Below, piece by piece: positions 17,801 through 25,963 of a DNA stretch of 64,000 nt. The notes under the pieces are model-generated. The model did not search any database and was not told the origin of the DNA. It saw nothing but the letters and a program-made list of their open reading frames with translations. How positions within the stretch are numbered: the stretch's first letter is position 1; every line of letters begins with the position of its first letter. The DNA lies in assembly GCF_029887935.1 (NCBI RefSeq), contig NZ_JARXRO010000012.1:1-64000 (forward strand), read 5' to 3'. The translations under genes and the position numbers were made by a program. This stretch comes from Luteimonas kalidii. Lineage in GTDB: Bacteria; Pseudomonadota; Gammaproteobacteria; Xanthomonadales; Xanthomonadaceae.

Positions 17801-18023
17801 GGTTGTCGATGCCGGTGAGCTGCTGCTCGATCACCTGGGTGACCGCCTGCTCCGCGGTGCGCGCATCGGCACCGGGGTAGCTCGCGCCCACGGTCACCTG
17901 CGGCGGCGCGACGTTCGGGTACGACTCCACGCCCATGTTGAGCAGCGCGATCACGCCGCTGAGCGAGATCAGGATCGCGATGACCCAGGCGAAGACCGGG
18001 TGGTGGATGAAGAAGCGTGACAT
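14862..18023 (-). CDS. RND efflux pump inner-membrane permease, HAE1/AcrB type
   Basis: A 1053-residue protein of standard AcrB length. It begins MSRFFIHHPVFAWVIAILIS with the first helix, followed by the porter domain with PNVAPPQVTVGASYPGADA and TSSSSGRVSITLTFETGTD. LAIGIVVDDAIVVIENVERI carries the paired Asp of the proton relay near residue 405, and a later LAAKNAILIVEFAVLE carries the relay Lys. The second duplicated half starts near RWMVVFAALSVACGLLF. It exports hydrophobic drugs or metabolites by proton antiport as a trimer with a periplasmic adaptor and a TolC-like channel. The adaptor gene ends only six bases upstream on the same strand. No outer-membrane factor gene is in the window. 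Confidence 0.93.
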   Translation of the reverse strand: MSRFFIHHPVFAWVIAILISLSGVIALLNMGVESYPNVAPPQVTVGASYPGADARTAEQAVTQVIEQQLTGIDNLLYFSSTSSSSGRVSITLTFETGTDADIAQVQVQNKVSLATPRLPTEVVQQGVVVAKANAGFLMVVGLRSSDPSMDRNALNDLIASRILEPLARVPGVGNTQHFGSEYAMNIWLDPVKLQGFGLSASQVLAATRAQNAQFAAGSVGADPAPEGQGFTATVAAEGRFSTPEEFRNIILRADADGAIVRLGDVARVEVGAQGYGFDAKFNGQPTGAVAVMLQPGANALAVAEAITARMDELQTTFPAGVEWYTPFDSTTFVRISINEVVKTLIEAVVLVFLVMLLFLQNLRATIIPTLVIPVALLGTFLGLSLIGYTINQLTMFAMVLAIGIVVDDAIVVIENVERIMSEEHLPPVEATEKAMDQITGAVVAITVVLAAVFIPSALQGGASGEIYKQFAITIAMAMAFSAFLALGFTPALCATFLKQHAPAGGKKENWIVRNFNRVYDRVSGTYVGHIGSAIRHAPRWMVVFAALSVACGLLFTRLPGSFVPEEDQGYALAIVQLPPGSTLQRTQAVFEQVRGTLEGIDGYEGMMQIAGFSFVGQGENVGMAFVRLKHWDERDVTVPEFIQQANGALQGVRDASIFVVNLPTIQGLGQFGGFDMYLQDRAGLGREALGQARDTLLGAAAQRPEVLSGVRPNTLADSPQLQLDVDRAQAQAMGLSVGDVYNAIQLMLAPVYVNDYFANGRIKRVIMRADAPYRTGPESFSRFFTPSMQMDPDGNAAMIPLSNVVDSEWVMNAPSLTRYNGYSAVNINGAPTPGRSSGEAMSAMEDIVTEELPTGIGFDWTGLSYQEIIAGNTATLLLVLSVLVVFLCLAALYESWSIPVSVLLVVPLGILGAVVFTMMRGLSNDIFFKIGLVTVIGLAAKNAILIVEFAVLERAAGKTLRDAVVEAARLRFRPILMTSLAFIMGVVPMAISTGAGANARHAIGTGVIGGMLFATFLGLLLIPVFFVAVRRMLGDKMDEPLPQAGKVTTQADS

Positions 18024-18029
18024 GGCCGG

Positions 18030-19271
18030 TCAGCCTTCGCTGGCGGGATCGGCCGCGGCTTCACCGTCCGCGGGCGGCGCGGCGTCGGGTGCGGCGCCGT
18101 CCGCCGCGGGCGCAGGCGCCTGGCCTCCCGACGCGGGCGCCTGCGCTGGCGCCTGGCCGTTCGCCGGCGCCACTGCGGGCGTCCACGGCACCGCCTTCGC
18201 CGGCGCGTCGGCCTTGACCTTCTGCACGCCCGACACGATCACCTGCTCGCCGCCCTGCAGGCCGGCGCTGACGATCCAGCGGCCGCCCTCGGCGCGTTCC
18301 AGGGTCACGTCGCGACGCGCGACCTGGCCGTCGTCGCCCACCACCATCACGTAGGCGCTGGCGGCATCGCGCTGCACCGCTGCCTGCGGAATGGCGAACA
18401 CGTCCTGCAGTTCGCCGAGCTGCGCGCGCAGGCTGACGTAGGTGCCCGGCAGCAGCCGGCCGTCGGGATTGGGGATGCGCGCGCGCATCGAGATCGCGCC
18501 GGTGGCGGGGTCGACGATGTCGCCGGAGAAATCGAGCGTGCCGGCGTGGTCGTACACGCTGCCGTCGGGCAGCACGACCTCGACGCTGGATTGCGCGCCG
18601 TCCACCGCCTGCGCTTCGCGGATGCGCTGCAGTTCGCCCACGCCGAGCGAGAAGTTCGCGTACAGCGGATCGATCTGGTCGACCGTGGTCAGCAGGGTGG
18701 CCTCGCCCTGGCCGACCAGCGCGCCTTCGGTCACGCGCTGGCGGCCGGCGCGCCCGCTGATCGGCGCGCGCACGGTCGCGTACCCCAGGTTGATGCGGGC
18801 CGAGTCGACGGCCGCGCGTCCGGCCTGGACCGCGGCCGCGGCGCTGCGTTCGGCGGCCAGCGCGTTGTCGAGATCGGCGGCGGAGACGTAGTTCTGCGGC
18901 GCCAGCCGGCGCGCGCGCTCGGCGTTGGCGCGGGCATTGGCATGGTTGGCCTGGGCCTGCGCGAGCGAGGCCTGCGCGGTGCCGAGCGCGGCCTGCAGCG
19001 GTGCGGGATCGATCAGGAACAGCACCTCGCCCTCTCGCACGTCGCTGCCCTCGGTGTACACGCGTTCCTGCAGCACGCCGGGCACCCGCGCGCGCACGTC
19101 GGCGCTGCGGAACGCGCCGAGGCGGCCGCCGACGTCCATGGTCAGCGGCATGTCGGCGCTGGTGGCCTCGATCACGCCCACCTCGGGCGGCGGCGGCGCC
19201 TGCGGGGCTTCGTCCCCGCCACAGGCGGCCAGCAGGAGCAGGAAGGGAAGGGCGATGGGCAAGCGACGCAT
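18030..19271 (-). CDS. RND efflux periplasmic adaptor (membrane fusion) lipoprotein
   Basis: A 413-residue lipoprotein (FLLLLAACGG, Cys 17). It has the usual adaptor architecture: lipoyl half-motifs around ADVRARVPGVLQERVYTEGSDVREGEVLFLID and ATVRAPISGRAGRQRVTEGALVGQG, an Ala/Gln-rich coiled hairpin between them (about residues 90-150), and beta-barrel and membrane-proximal domains. The last 45 residues are Ala/Pro/Gly-rich low-complexity sequence not needed for the family. It partners the pump six bases downstream. Its start faces the TetR gene at 19495, and a CTGT-N5-ACAG repeat overlaps its presumed -10, suggesting control by that regulator. Confidence 0.92.
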   Translation of the reverse strand: MRRLPIALPFLLLLAACGGDEAPQAPPPPEVGVIEATSADMPLTMDVGGRLGAFRSADVRARVPGVLQERVYTEGSDVREGEVLFLIDPAPLQAALGTAQASLAQAQANHANARANAERARRLAPQNYVSAADLDNALAAERSAAAAVQAGRAAVDSARINLGYATVRAPISGRAGRQRVTEGALVGQGEATLLTTVDQIDPLYANFSLGVGELQRIREAQAVDGAQSSVEVVLPDGSVYDHAGTLDFSGDIVDPATGAISMRARIPNPDGRLLPGTYVSLRAQLGELQDVFAIPQAAVQRDAASAYVMVVGDDGQVARRDVTLERAEGGRWIVSAGLQGGEQVIVSGVQKVKADAPAKAVPWTPAVAPANGQAPAQAPASGGQAPAPAADGAAPDAAPPADGEAAADPASEG

Positions 19272-19316
19272 GGGGGCAGTCCCTGTCGGGCCGGACGAGC
19301 CGGCAGCGGCTGAATT

Positions 19317-19334
19317 TCTGTACCGGACAGTATA
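19317..19334. promoter_or_regulatory. Candidate TetR operator overlapping the adaptor-gene -10 element
   Basis: CTGTACCGGACAG (about 19318-19330) is an inverted repeat, CTGT-N5-ACAG, and the minus-strand hexamer TATACT (19334-19329) overlaps its edge. A second weaker repeat, TGAAT-CTG-GTTCA, lies near 19433-19445 on the TetR side. Such sites in a divergent TetR/efflux promoter are typical of local repression, but the boundaries are only read by eye. Confidence 0.4.
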
Positions 19335-19494
19335 GAGTGTCGCGGAGCGGCGGCCCCCTGCCGTTAGTCAGGGGCGCCGCGGATCCGGACAGACGGGCAA
19401 TGGAGTGCGGCAGGTGTACGCTGGATCACGGAATGAATCTGGTTCACAATGCGCGGCCGGCGACTCCTCCAGTGCCGCTCCGCACCTTCTCCCC

Positions 19495-20235
19495 ATGTCC
19501 ACCGTCGATCGCAAGCAACGCGAGTTCGCCCGCCGCGAGGACCGCTTCCTCGACTGCGCGCAGGCGCTCATCCAGCGCGACGGCCTGCTCAACCTGCAGA
19601 TGGCGAAGATCGCCGAGGAATGCGAGTACGCGATCGGTACCCTGTACAAGCACTTCGCCAGCAAGGAGGACCTGCTGGTGGCGCTGTCCACGCGCAACTG
19701 CATGGACCGGGTGGAACTGTTCGAGCGCGCCGCGCGCTGGTCCGGCCCGACCCGCGAACGCATCGTCGCGATCGCGCTGGCCGACCTGATCGTGCTACGC
19801 GAGCAGCCCGAGCATTTCCGCCTGGCGCAGTTCGTGTGGACCGACGTGGTCTGGGGCGCGGCATCCGAGGGCAGCCGCCAGCGCGCGCTCGAAGCCTGCG
19901 AGCCGCTGGCGCGGCTGGTCGACGGCATCGCGGCGCAGGCGCGACGCGACGGCGACCTGCCGCCGGGCTTCGCCCTGCCGGACGAGTGCCTGACGATCGG
20001 CCCATGGATCCTGTGCCTGGGCATGCATACTCTCGCCCAGCAGCAGGGCCTGCTGGATCCGTCCGGCATCGGAGATCCCTACCGCCTGCTGTTCAAGCAC
20101 CTGCATTACCTGCTCAACGGCTACGGCTGGCGTCCGCTGTTCGATCCCGGCGACGACGCCGCGCTCGACCGCATGACCGGGCGCCTGTGCCGCGACGTGT
20201 TCGACGCGCCCTGTCCGTATCCCGTCCGTCCCTGA
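19495..20235 (+). CDS. TetR-family regulator of efflux genes
   Basis: A 246-residue protein. The N-terminal DNA-binding domain is at about residues 14-62, with the helix-turn-helix LNLQMAKIAEECEYAIGTLY followed by KHFASKEDLLVAL, the canonical TetR pattern. The remaining helical part is the ligand pocket, with two Trp (FVWTDVVWGAASEGSRQ) that could line an aromatic site. I start at ATG 19495 because the upstream in-frame extension is not TetR-like. It lies between a divergent adaptor-pump pair and a downstream adaptor-pump pair 27 bases away on its own strand, so it could control both efflux systems. Confidence 0.88.
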   Translation: MSTVDRKQREFARREDRFLDCAQALIQRDGLLNLQMAKIAEECEYAIGTLYKHFASKEDLLVALSTRNCMDRVELFERAARWSGPTRERIVAIALADLIVLREQPEHFRLAQFVWTDVVWGAASEGSRQRALEACEPLARLVDGIAAQARRDGDLPPGFALPDECLTIGPWILCLGMHTLAQQQGLLDPSGIGDPYRLLFKHLHYLLNGYGWRPLFDPGDDAALDRMTGRLCRDVFDAPCPYPVRP

Positions 20236-20262
20236 CCGCTGACTCCCCCGAAGGCTCCGCCC

Positions 20263-21453
20263 ATGTCCACCGCCCCCAAGCAGCGCAAGCCCCGCTTCAT
20301 GCTGCGCCTGATCCTGATGCTGGTCGCCGCCGTGCTGATCTTCGGCGGCGTGTTCGCCGTCAAGGCCATCATCGGCGCGCAGACCAACAAGTTCTTCGAC
20401 AACATGCCGCAGCCGGCGTCCGCGGTGAGCGCGGCCGAGGCCCGGGCCGAGCGCTGGTCCGACGACGCGCAGGCGGTCGGCACCCTGGTCGCGGTGAACG
20501 GCACCGACGTCACCACCGAGGCCGGCGGCGTGGTGCGCAGCATCGAGTTCGAGGCCGGGCAGCCGGTGCGCGCCGGCGAAGTGCTGGTGCGCCTGAACAC
20601 CGACAACGAAGCGGCGACGCTGAATTCGCTCGAGACGTCGGCCCGCCTGGCCAAGGTGCAGGCCGACCGCTGGCAGCAGCTGGGCCGGGACCAGCTGGTC
20701 TCGCTCGACGAGATGCAGCAGCGCGTGGCGGCGTCGGCCAGCGCGCAGGCGCAGGCCGATGCGCAGCGCGCGCTGATCGCGCAGAAGACGATCCGCGCGC
20801 CGTTCTCCGGCGAGCTGGGCATCCGCAAGGTCAACCTCGGCCAGTTCGTCTCGCCCGGGACACCGATCGTCAGCCTGCAGCAACTCGATCCGATCTACCT
20901 CGACTTCACCCTGCCCGAGCAGCAGATGGACGAGCTGGAACCCGGCACGCCGATCCGGGCGACGCTGGAGGGGCTGCCCGGCCAGGTGTTCGAGGGCACG
21001 GTCACGGCGATCGAGCCGGGGGTCGACCCGAACACGCGCAACTTCACCGCGCAGGCGACGCTGGACAATCCCGACGGCCTGCTGCGCCCGGGCGCGTTCG
21101 CACGCGTGGACTTCGACCTCGGCGGCGAGCGCGAGGTGGTGGTGATCCCGCAGACCGCGGTGAGCTTCAACCCCTACGGCAATGCGGTGTTCGTGATCTC
21201 CAGCACCAAGCGCGCCGAGGGCGAGACCGACATGCAGGGCCAGCCGCTGACCGGCGACAAGCTCGTCGTCACCCAGCGCTTCATCACCACCGGCGCCACG
21301 CGCGGCGACCTGATCGCGGTGACCGACGGCCTGAAGCCCGGCGAGCGGGTCGCGACCAGCGGCCTGCTGAAGCTGCGCAACGGCGCCGAGGTGACGATCA
21401 ACAACAAGGTGCAGCCGAGCTCGGACGCCAGGCCCGAAGCGGAAAACCGTTGA
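20263..21453 (+). CDS. RND efflux periplasmic adaptor, membrane-anchored
   Basis: A 396-residue adaptor with an uncleaved N-terminal helix (LRLILMLVAAVLIFGGVFAVKAI) in place of a lipobox. The lipoyl halves are AGGVVRSIEFEAGQPVRAGEVLVRLNTDNE and KTIRAPFSGELGIRKVNLGQFVSPG, joined by a short helical hairpin. Then come a beta-barrel (LDFTLPEQQMDELEPGTPI) and a membrane-proximal domain. The short hairpin and the sequence differ clearly from the adaptor at 18030, so the two systems are not recent duplicates. It follows the TetR gene by 27 bases and precedes its pump by 133 bases of GC-rich non-coding sequence. Confidence 0.92.
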   Translation: MSTAPKQRKPRFMLRLILMLVAAVLIFGGVFAVKAIIGAQTNKFFDNMPQPASAVSAAEARAERWSDDAQAVGTLVAVNGTDVTTEAGGVVRSIEFEAGQPVRAGEVLVRLNTDNEAATLNSLETSARLAKVQADRWQQLGRDQLVSLDEMQQRVAASASAQAQADAQRALIAQKTIRAPFSGELGIRKVNLGQFVSPGTPIVSLQQLDPIYLDFTLPEQQMDELEPGTPIRATLEGLPGQVFEGTVTAIEPGVDPNTRNFTAQATLDNPDGLLRPGAFARVDFDLGGEREVVVIPQTAVSFNPYGNAVFVISSTKRAEGETDMQGQPLTGDKLVVTQRFITTGATRGDLIAVTDGLKPGERVATSGLLKLRNGAEVTINNKVQPSSDARPEAENR

Positions 21454-21586
21454 GGCCACGCCGGACCCACTTCGAACCCGTCGTGTCCGGCGCAGCGCGC
21501 CGGCCGTCCGGGATACCCGCGCGGCCCTGCCGCGCTAGCGGGATTCTCCTCGCCCCCGGCCCCGGGGGGAGGACACGGGAAGCGCG

Positions 21587-24500
21587 ATGAAATTCACCGA
21601 CATCTTCATCAACAAGCCGGTGCTGGCGATGGTCGTCAGCCTGTTCATCCTGATCTTCGGGTTGCGCGCGTTCTCCGAGCTCAACGTGCGCCAGTACCCG
21701 GAGCTGCGCAACGCGGTGATCAACGTCACCACCGTGTACTACGGCGCCGATGCGGACCTGATCCAGGGCTTCATCACCACGCCGCTGGAACGCGAGATCG
21801 CCAGCGCCGAGGGCATCGACTACCTGGCGTCGACCAGCTCGGCCGGCGTGAGCACGATCCAGGCCTACATCCGCCTGGACCAGGACCCGAACGAGGCGCT
21901 CACCCAGATCGCGGCCAAGGTCAACAAGATGCGCGGCCAGCTGCCGCCGGAGTCCGAGGATCCGGTGATCGACCTGCAGCAGGGCCAGCAGATCGCGGCG
22001 ATGTACGTGTCCTTCGCCAGCGAGACGCTCAACAACAACCAGATCACCGACTACCTCACCCGCGTGGTGCAGCCCAAGCTCGTGACCGTGGCCGGCGTGC
22101 AGCGCGCGGACATCCTCGGTGCCGGCACCTTCGCGATGCGTGTGTGGCTCAAGCCCGAGCGCATGGCCGCGCTGCAGGTCACGGCCAGCGACGTGTCCAA
22201 CGCGCTGTCGTCGAACAACGTGCTGGCGGCGGTCGGCTCGACCAAGGGCCAGATGGTCGCGATCGACATGACCGCGCGCACCGACCTGCGCAACGCCGAC
22301 GAGTTCCGCCAGCTGGTGGTGCGCGAGGAAGGCGGCGCGATCGTGCGCCTGGGTGACGTCGCCGACGTGGTGCTGGGCTCGGAGAACTACGGCACCTCGG
22401 TGCGCATCAACGGCGAGGCGGCCACGTTCATGGGCATCTTCGTCGCGCCCGACGCCAACTCACTCGACGTGATCCGCGACGTGCGCGAGCTGTGGGACGC
22501 GGAGATCGTGCCGCAGCTGCCCGAGGGCATCATCGCCACCATTCCCTACGACAGCACCGAGGCGATCCAGGACGCGATCAACGAGGTGGTGACCACGATC
22601 ATCGAGGCGGTGATCATCGTGATCGTGGTGATCTTCCTGTTCCTGGGCAGCCTGCGCAGCGTGCTGATCCCGGCAGTGACGGTGCCGCTGTCGCTGGTGG
22701 GCGTGCTGTTCCTGATGCTGCTGATGGGCTTCACCATCAACCTGCTGACGTTGCTGGCGATGGTGCTGGCGATCGGGATCGTGGTCGACGACGCGATCAT
22801 CGTGCTGGAGAACATCCACCGCCACATCGAGGAGGGCATGTCGCCCTACGATGCGGCGATCAAGGGCGCGCGCGAGCTGGCCTGGCCGGTGGTGGCGATG
22901 ACCACCACGCTGGTCGCGGTGTACCTGCCGATCGGCTTCCAGGGCGGCCTGACCGGGGTGCTGTTCACCGAGTTCGCCTTCACCCTGGCCGGCAGCGTGC
23001 TGCTGTCGGGCGTGATCGCGCTGACGCTGTCGCCGATGATGAGCGCCAAGATCCTCAAGCCGCACACCGAGGGCGGCAAGGGCCGGCTCGAATCCTGGCT
23101 GGACACCCGATTCGACAAGCTGCGCCACGGCTACCAGCGCCGCCTGCACGGTGCGCTGGAGACCAAGTCGATCATCGCGCTGTTCGGCGCGATCGTGCTG
23201 GTCTCGTGCGTGTTCCTGTACATGACCGCGCCCAAGGAGCAGGCGCCGCTGGAGGACGAGGGTTTCATCTTCTCCATCGCCCAGGCCGATCCGGCCGCGA
23301 CGCTGGACTACGTCGAGCGCTACACCGAGGAGGTCACCCAGATCGCCAAGGGCGTGCCCGAGGTGCAGGACTACTTCCTGTTCAACGGCGGCTTCGGTGG
23401 CAGCGGCGGCGGCGCCAGCCCGATGGCGATGGCCGGGTTCGTGCTCAAGCCCTGGAGCGAGCGCGACCGCTCGACCAAGCAGGTGCTCGACCAGGCGCTG
23501 CAGCCGCAGATCAGCCAGGTCAGCGGCCTGAACACCTTCGCCCTGGTGCCGCCCTCGCTGCCCAGCGCCGGCGGCGACGGCGGCGGCGAGTTCATCATCG
23601 GCGGCGTGGGCGAGCTGTCGCAGCTGAGCGAACTGGCCGACGGGATCCTGCAGCGGGCGATGGACAGCAAGCGCTTCATCTTCCTGGACAAGGACCTGAA
23701 GATCGACAAGCCGAGGATCGAGGTCGAGATCGACCGCGACAAGGCGGCCACGCTGGGCATCGACATGCGCACCCTGGCCGCGGACATGGCGTCGATGCTC
23801 TCGGGCGGCTACACCAACCGCTTCGCGATGCAGAACCGTTCGTACCTGGTGATCCCGCAGGTCCAGCGCAGCGACCGGCTCAACGCCAGCGACCTGGAGA
23901 ACTACTACACCCGCACCCGCGACGGCGAACTGATCCCGCTGTCGACCCTGGTGACGCTGAAGGAGAGCGCGCAGCCGCAGTCGCTCAAGCGCTTCCAGCA
24001 GCTCAATGCGGTGTCGATCACCTTCATGCCGCGCCCGGGCGTGAGCAAGGGCGAGGCGCTGGAGATCCTCGACCAGGCGGCCGCCGAGGTGCTGCCGCAG
24101 GGCTACAGCGTCGACTACGCCGGCGAGTCGCGCCAGTTCAAGCAGGAGGGCTCGGCGATGCTGCTGACCCTGGCGCTGGCGCTGGTGATCATCTTCCTGG
24201 TGCTGTCGGCGCAGTTCGAGAGCTTCCGCGATGCGACGATCATGCTGCTCACGGTGCCCATGGCGATCTGCGGCGCGCTGCTGACGCTCAACGTGCTGGC
24301 GATCGTCAGCGGCATCCTCGGTTTCTCCGGGATCGAGGCGTTCCCCGGCATGAGCATCAACATCTACACCCAGGTCGGACTGGTGACGCTGGTGGGCGTG
24401 ATCTCCAAGCACGGCATCCTGATCGTCGAGTTCGCCAACAAGCTGCAGATCGAACAGGGCCTGAGCAAGCGCGAGGCGATCGAGGAAGCCACCGCGATCC

Positions 24501-24775
24501 GCCTGCGCCCGGTGCTGATGACCACCGCGGCGCTGGTATTCGCGATGATCCCGCTGCTGATCGCCAGCGGTCCCGGCGCGGCCTCGCGCTTCTCGATGGG
24601 CATGGTGATCGCCTCGGGCATGACCATCGGCACGCTGTTCACGTTGTTCGTGCTGCCGGCGTTCTACCTGTACCTGGCGCACGAGCATGCGCACGATGCC
24701 GACCACGCAAGCGGGCCATCACCTGCCCACGGCGGCGACGCCCCGCTGCCGCCGCCGGCGCCGCAACGCGGCTGA
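21587..24775 (+). CDS. RND efflux pump inner-membrane permease (multidrug/HAE1-type, second system)
   Basis: A 1062-residue permease: MKFTDIFINKPVLAMVVSL at the first helix, YPELRNAVINVTTVYYGADADLIQGFITTPLE in the porter domain, LAIGIVVDDAIIVLENIHRH with the relay Asp pair, and LVGVISKHGILIVEFANKL with the relay Lys. A Gly-rich insert (GGFGGSGGGAS) lies in the second periplasmic loop. RNDs of this subgroup with a membrane-anchored adaptor export varied antibiotics or lipids; the substrate cannot be told from sequence. GGGGGGAGGA precedes the ATG. The gene completes a TetR-adaptor-pump unit. Confidence 0.93.
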   Translation: MKFTDIFINKPVLAMVVSLFILIFGLRAFSELNVRQYPELRNAVINVTTVYYGADADLIQGFITTPLEREIASAEGIDYLASTSSAGVSTIQAYIRLDQDPNEALTQIAAKVNKMRGQLPPESEDPVIDLQQGQQIAAMYVSFASETLNNNQITDYLTRVVQPKLVTVAGVQRADILGAGTFAMRVWLKPERMAALQVTASDVSNALSSNNVLAAVGSTKGQMVAIDMTARTDLRNADEFRQLVVREEGGAIVRLGDVADVVLGSENYGTSVRINGEAATFMGIFVAPDANSLDVIRDVRELWDAEIVPQLPEGIIATIPYDSTEAIQDAINEVVTTIIEAVIIVIVVIFLFLGSLRSVLIPAVTVPLSLVGVLFLMLLMGFTINLLTLLAMVLAIGIVVDDAIIVLENIHRHIEEGMSPYDAAIKGARELAWPVVAMTTTLVAVYLPIGFQGGLTGVLFTEFAFTLAGSVLLSGVIALTLSPMMSAKILKPHTEGGKGRLESWLDTRFDKLRHGYQRRLHGALETKSIIALFGAIVLVSCVFLYMTAPKEQAPLEDEGFIFSIAQADPAATLDYVERYTEEVTQIAKGVPEVQDYFLFNGGFGGSGGGASPMAMAGFVLKPWSERDRSTKQVLDQALQPQISQVSGLNTFALVPPSLPSAGGDGGGEFIIGGVGELSQLSELADGILQRAMDSKRFIFLDKDLKIDKPRIEVEIDRDKAATLGIDMRTLAADMASMLSGGYTNRFAMQNRSYLVIPQVQRSDRLNASDLENYYTRTRDGELIPLSTLVTLKESAQPQSLKRFQQLNAVSITFMPRPGVSKGEALEILDQAAAEVLPQGYSVDYAGESRQFKQEGSAMLLTLALALVIIFLVLSAQFESFRDATIMLLTVPMAICGALLTLNVLAIVSGILGFSGIEAFPGMSINIYTQVGLVTLVGVISKHGILIVEFANKLQIEQGLSKREAIEEATAIRLRPVLMTTAALVFAMIPLLIASGPGAASRFSMGMVIASGMTIGTLFTLFVLPAFYLYLAHEHAHDADHASGPSPAHGGDAPLPPPAPQRG

Positions 24776-24784
24776 GGCCACGCC

Positions 24785-24812
24785 GCGGATGCGCCCCTCG
24801 CGGCGCATCCGC
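24785..24812. terminator. 11-bp stem hairpin after the RND pump gene
   Basis: GCGGATGCGCC (24785-24795) and GGCGCATCCGC (24802-24812) form a perfect 11-bp stem with loop CCTCGC, starting 10 bases after the pump stop codon. There is no U-run, so it may be a transcript-stabilising or REP-like hairpin instead of a classical terminator. Confidence 0.5.
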
Positions 24813-24852
24813 GCGCGACACCCGGCTACACGATCACCCGCGAAAGCCCCCC

Positions 24853-24887
24853 GTAACCCGTAACCCGTAACCCGTAACCCGTAACCC
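24853..24887. repeat. Tandem repeat, five copies of GTAACCC
   Basis: Five uninterrupted, identical 7-bp units run from 24853 to 24887, directly abutting a REP-type hairpin. The array is non-coding and lies between the second RND pump and bioD. Such a short perfect array is likely to vary in copy number between strains through replication slippage. Confidence 0.9.
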
Positions 24888-24909
24888 GGATAAGCGCAGC
24901 GCATCCGGG
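24885..24909. repeat. REP-like palindromic element
   Basis: CCCGGAT and ATCCGGG flank AAGCGCAGCGC, giving a 7-bp stem. A closely related unit at 30046-30071 (CCGGGT-AAGCGAAGCGC-ACCCGG) shows this is a dispersed repeat, not a single local hairpin. REP units of this design are common outside genes in gammaproteobacteria. Confidence 0.7.
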
Positions 24910-25014
24910 TCGCGCTCGCCACTCGCGGGCGATTCCCCGTGGACGCTGGCGCATCAAGACGACCCGTCGCGCAATCCCCGAACACAGCGGCACAAGGCCG
25001 ACCGCAGCCGCAAA

Positions 25015-25707
25015 TCAGTCCAGCAGCGCCGCGAGGTCGAGCCGCGCCGCCGCCCACGCGCCACCGGCCGGCGAGCCTTTCCGCGGCAGGTGCGGCAACA
25101 AGCCGAGGCACGGCGCGGGCAGCGCCCCGCGCAGCAACCCCAGGTAATCGTCGGGCCGATCGAAGTCCGGATCGACCGTATTGCCGATCCAGCCCGCCAG
25201 GCGACACCCGTCCGCTTCGATGGCACGCGCGCTCAGCCGGGCATGGCTCAGGCACCCGAGGCGCAGTCCGACCACCAGCACCACGTCGGCGCCGATCGCG
25301 CGGGCGAATTCGGACTGGTCGAGCCCGTCGCCCATCGGCGCGAGCCACCCGCCGGCGCCTTCCACCACCATCGCCTGCGCCGTGGACGCGAGCCGCGCAT
25401 ATGCGGACTGCAGCACCGGCAATGCGACCGCCACGCCCGCGTCGCGCGCGGCGAGCTGCGGCGCGGTGGCGTGCTCGAGCGCATAGGGATTGGCGTCGTG
25501 GTAGGCCGGCGCCGGATCGCTGGCCGCAATCAGCGCCAGCGCATCTTCGTTGCGCCAGCCGCCGTCGGTCCATTCGCAGCCGCTTGCCACCGGCTTCATC
25601 CCGACCGCGCGCAGGCCGCGCGAACGCAGCGCGTGCAGCAGCGCCACCGAGGCGACGGTCTTGCCGACGCCGGTATCGGTGCCGGTGACGAACCAGGCAC
25701 GGGTCAT
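25015..25707 (-). CDS. bioD: ATP-dependent dethiobiotin synthetase
   Basis: A 230-residue cytosolic enzyme, normal for the family. It forms dethiobiotin from 7,8-diaminopelargonate, CO2 and ATP, the penultimate biotin step. The P-loop is GTDTGVGKT (residues 9-17); KPVASGCEW carries the Lys and Ser that hold substrate and carbonate; VVEGAGGWLAPMGDG is the Mg/ATP motif. I start it at ATG 25707, directly before AWFVTGTDTG; a long upstream open frame is compositional. It stands alone here: no other bio gene is in the window. The right-hand neighbour is divergent. Confidence 0.92.
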   Translation of the reverse strand: MTRAWFVTGTDTGVGKTVASVALLHALRSRGLRAVGMKPVASGCEWTDGGWRNEDALALIAASDPAPAYHDANPYALEHATAPQLAARDAGVAVALPVLQSAYARLASTAQAMVVEGAGGWLAPMGDGLDQSEFARAIGADVVLVVGLRLGCLSHARLSARAIEADGCRLAGWIGNTVDPDFDRPDDYLGLLRGALPAPCLGLLPHLPRKGSPAGGAWAAARLDLAALLD

Positions 25708-25963
25708 CGGGCGTCGCCGACGGCCGTTGCGCCGCTGCGCCCGCGTGCGGCACGGGGCGTGCCGAGCCGCGGCCGGCTCGCGGACTCCACCCCGGCGTGC
25801 GCGCACGGGTGCGGCCAGCGGACCCGCGCGCCTCGCGGGCGATGCCCCGCCGCTGGCGACGCCGAACTGCCTGCGTGGCCCTGCCGCGCCTCCGCCGTGT
25901 CCCGATGCCACTGCTTCACCACACGCTCCCGGTCGCGCGCGGACCCGCTGCTACACTGGTCCG

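Noticed and set aside
14286..18020. 1244-codon open frame on the plus strand
   Set aside because: Antisense to the RND pump at 14862-18023; His/Arg/Asp-rich low-information sequence with no domain.
24853..24887. Telomere-like or CRISPR-like repeat
   Set aside because: Five direct 7-bp copies without spacers are a simple tandem repeat; there are no cas genes, and telomeric repeats are not expected inside a bacterial chromosome region rich in housekeeping genes.
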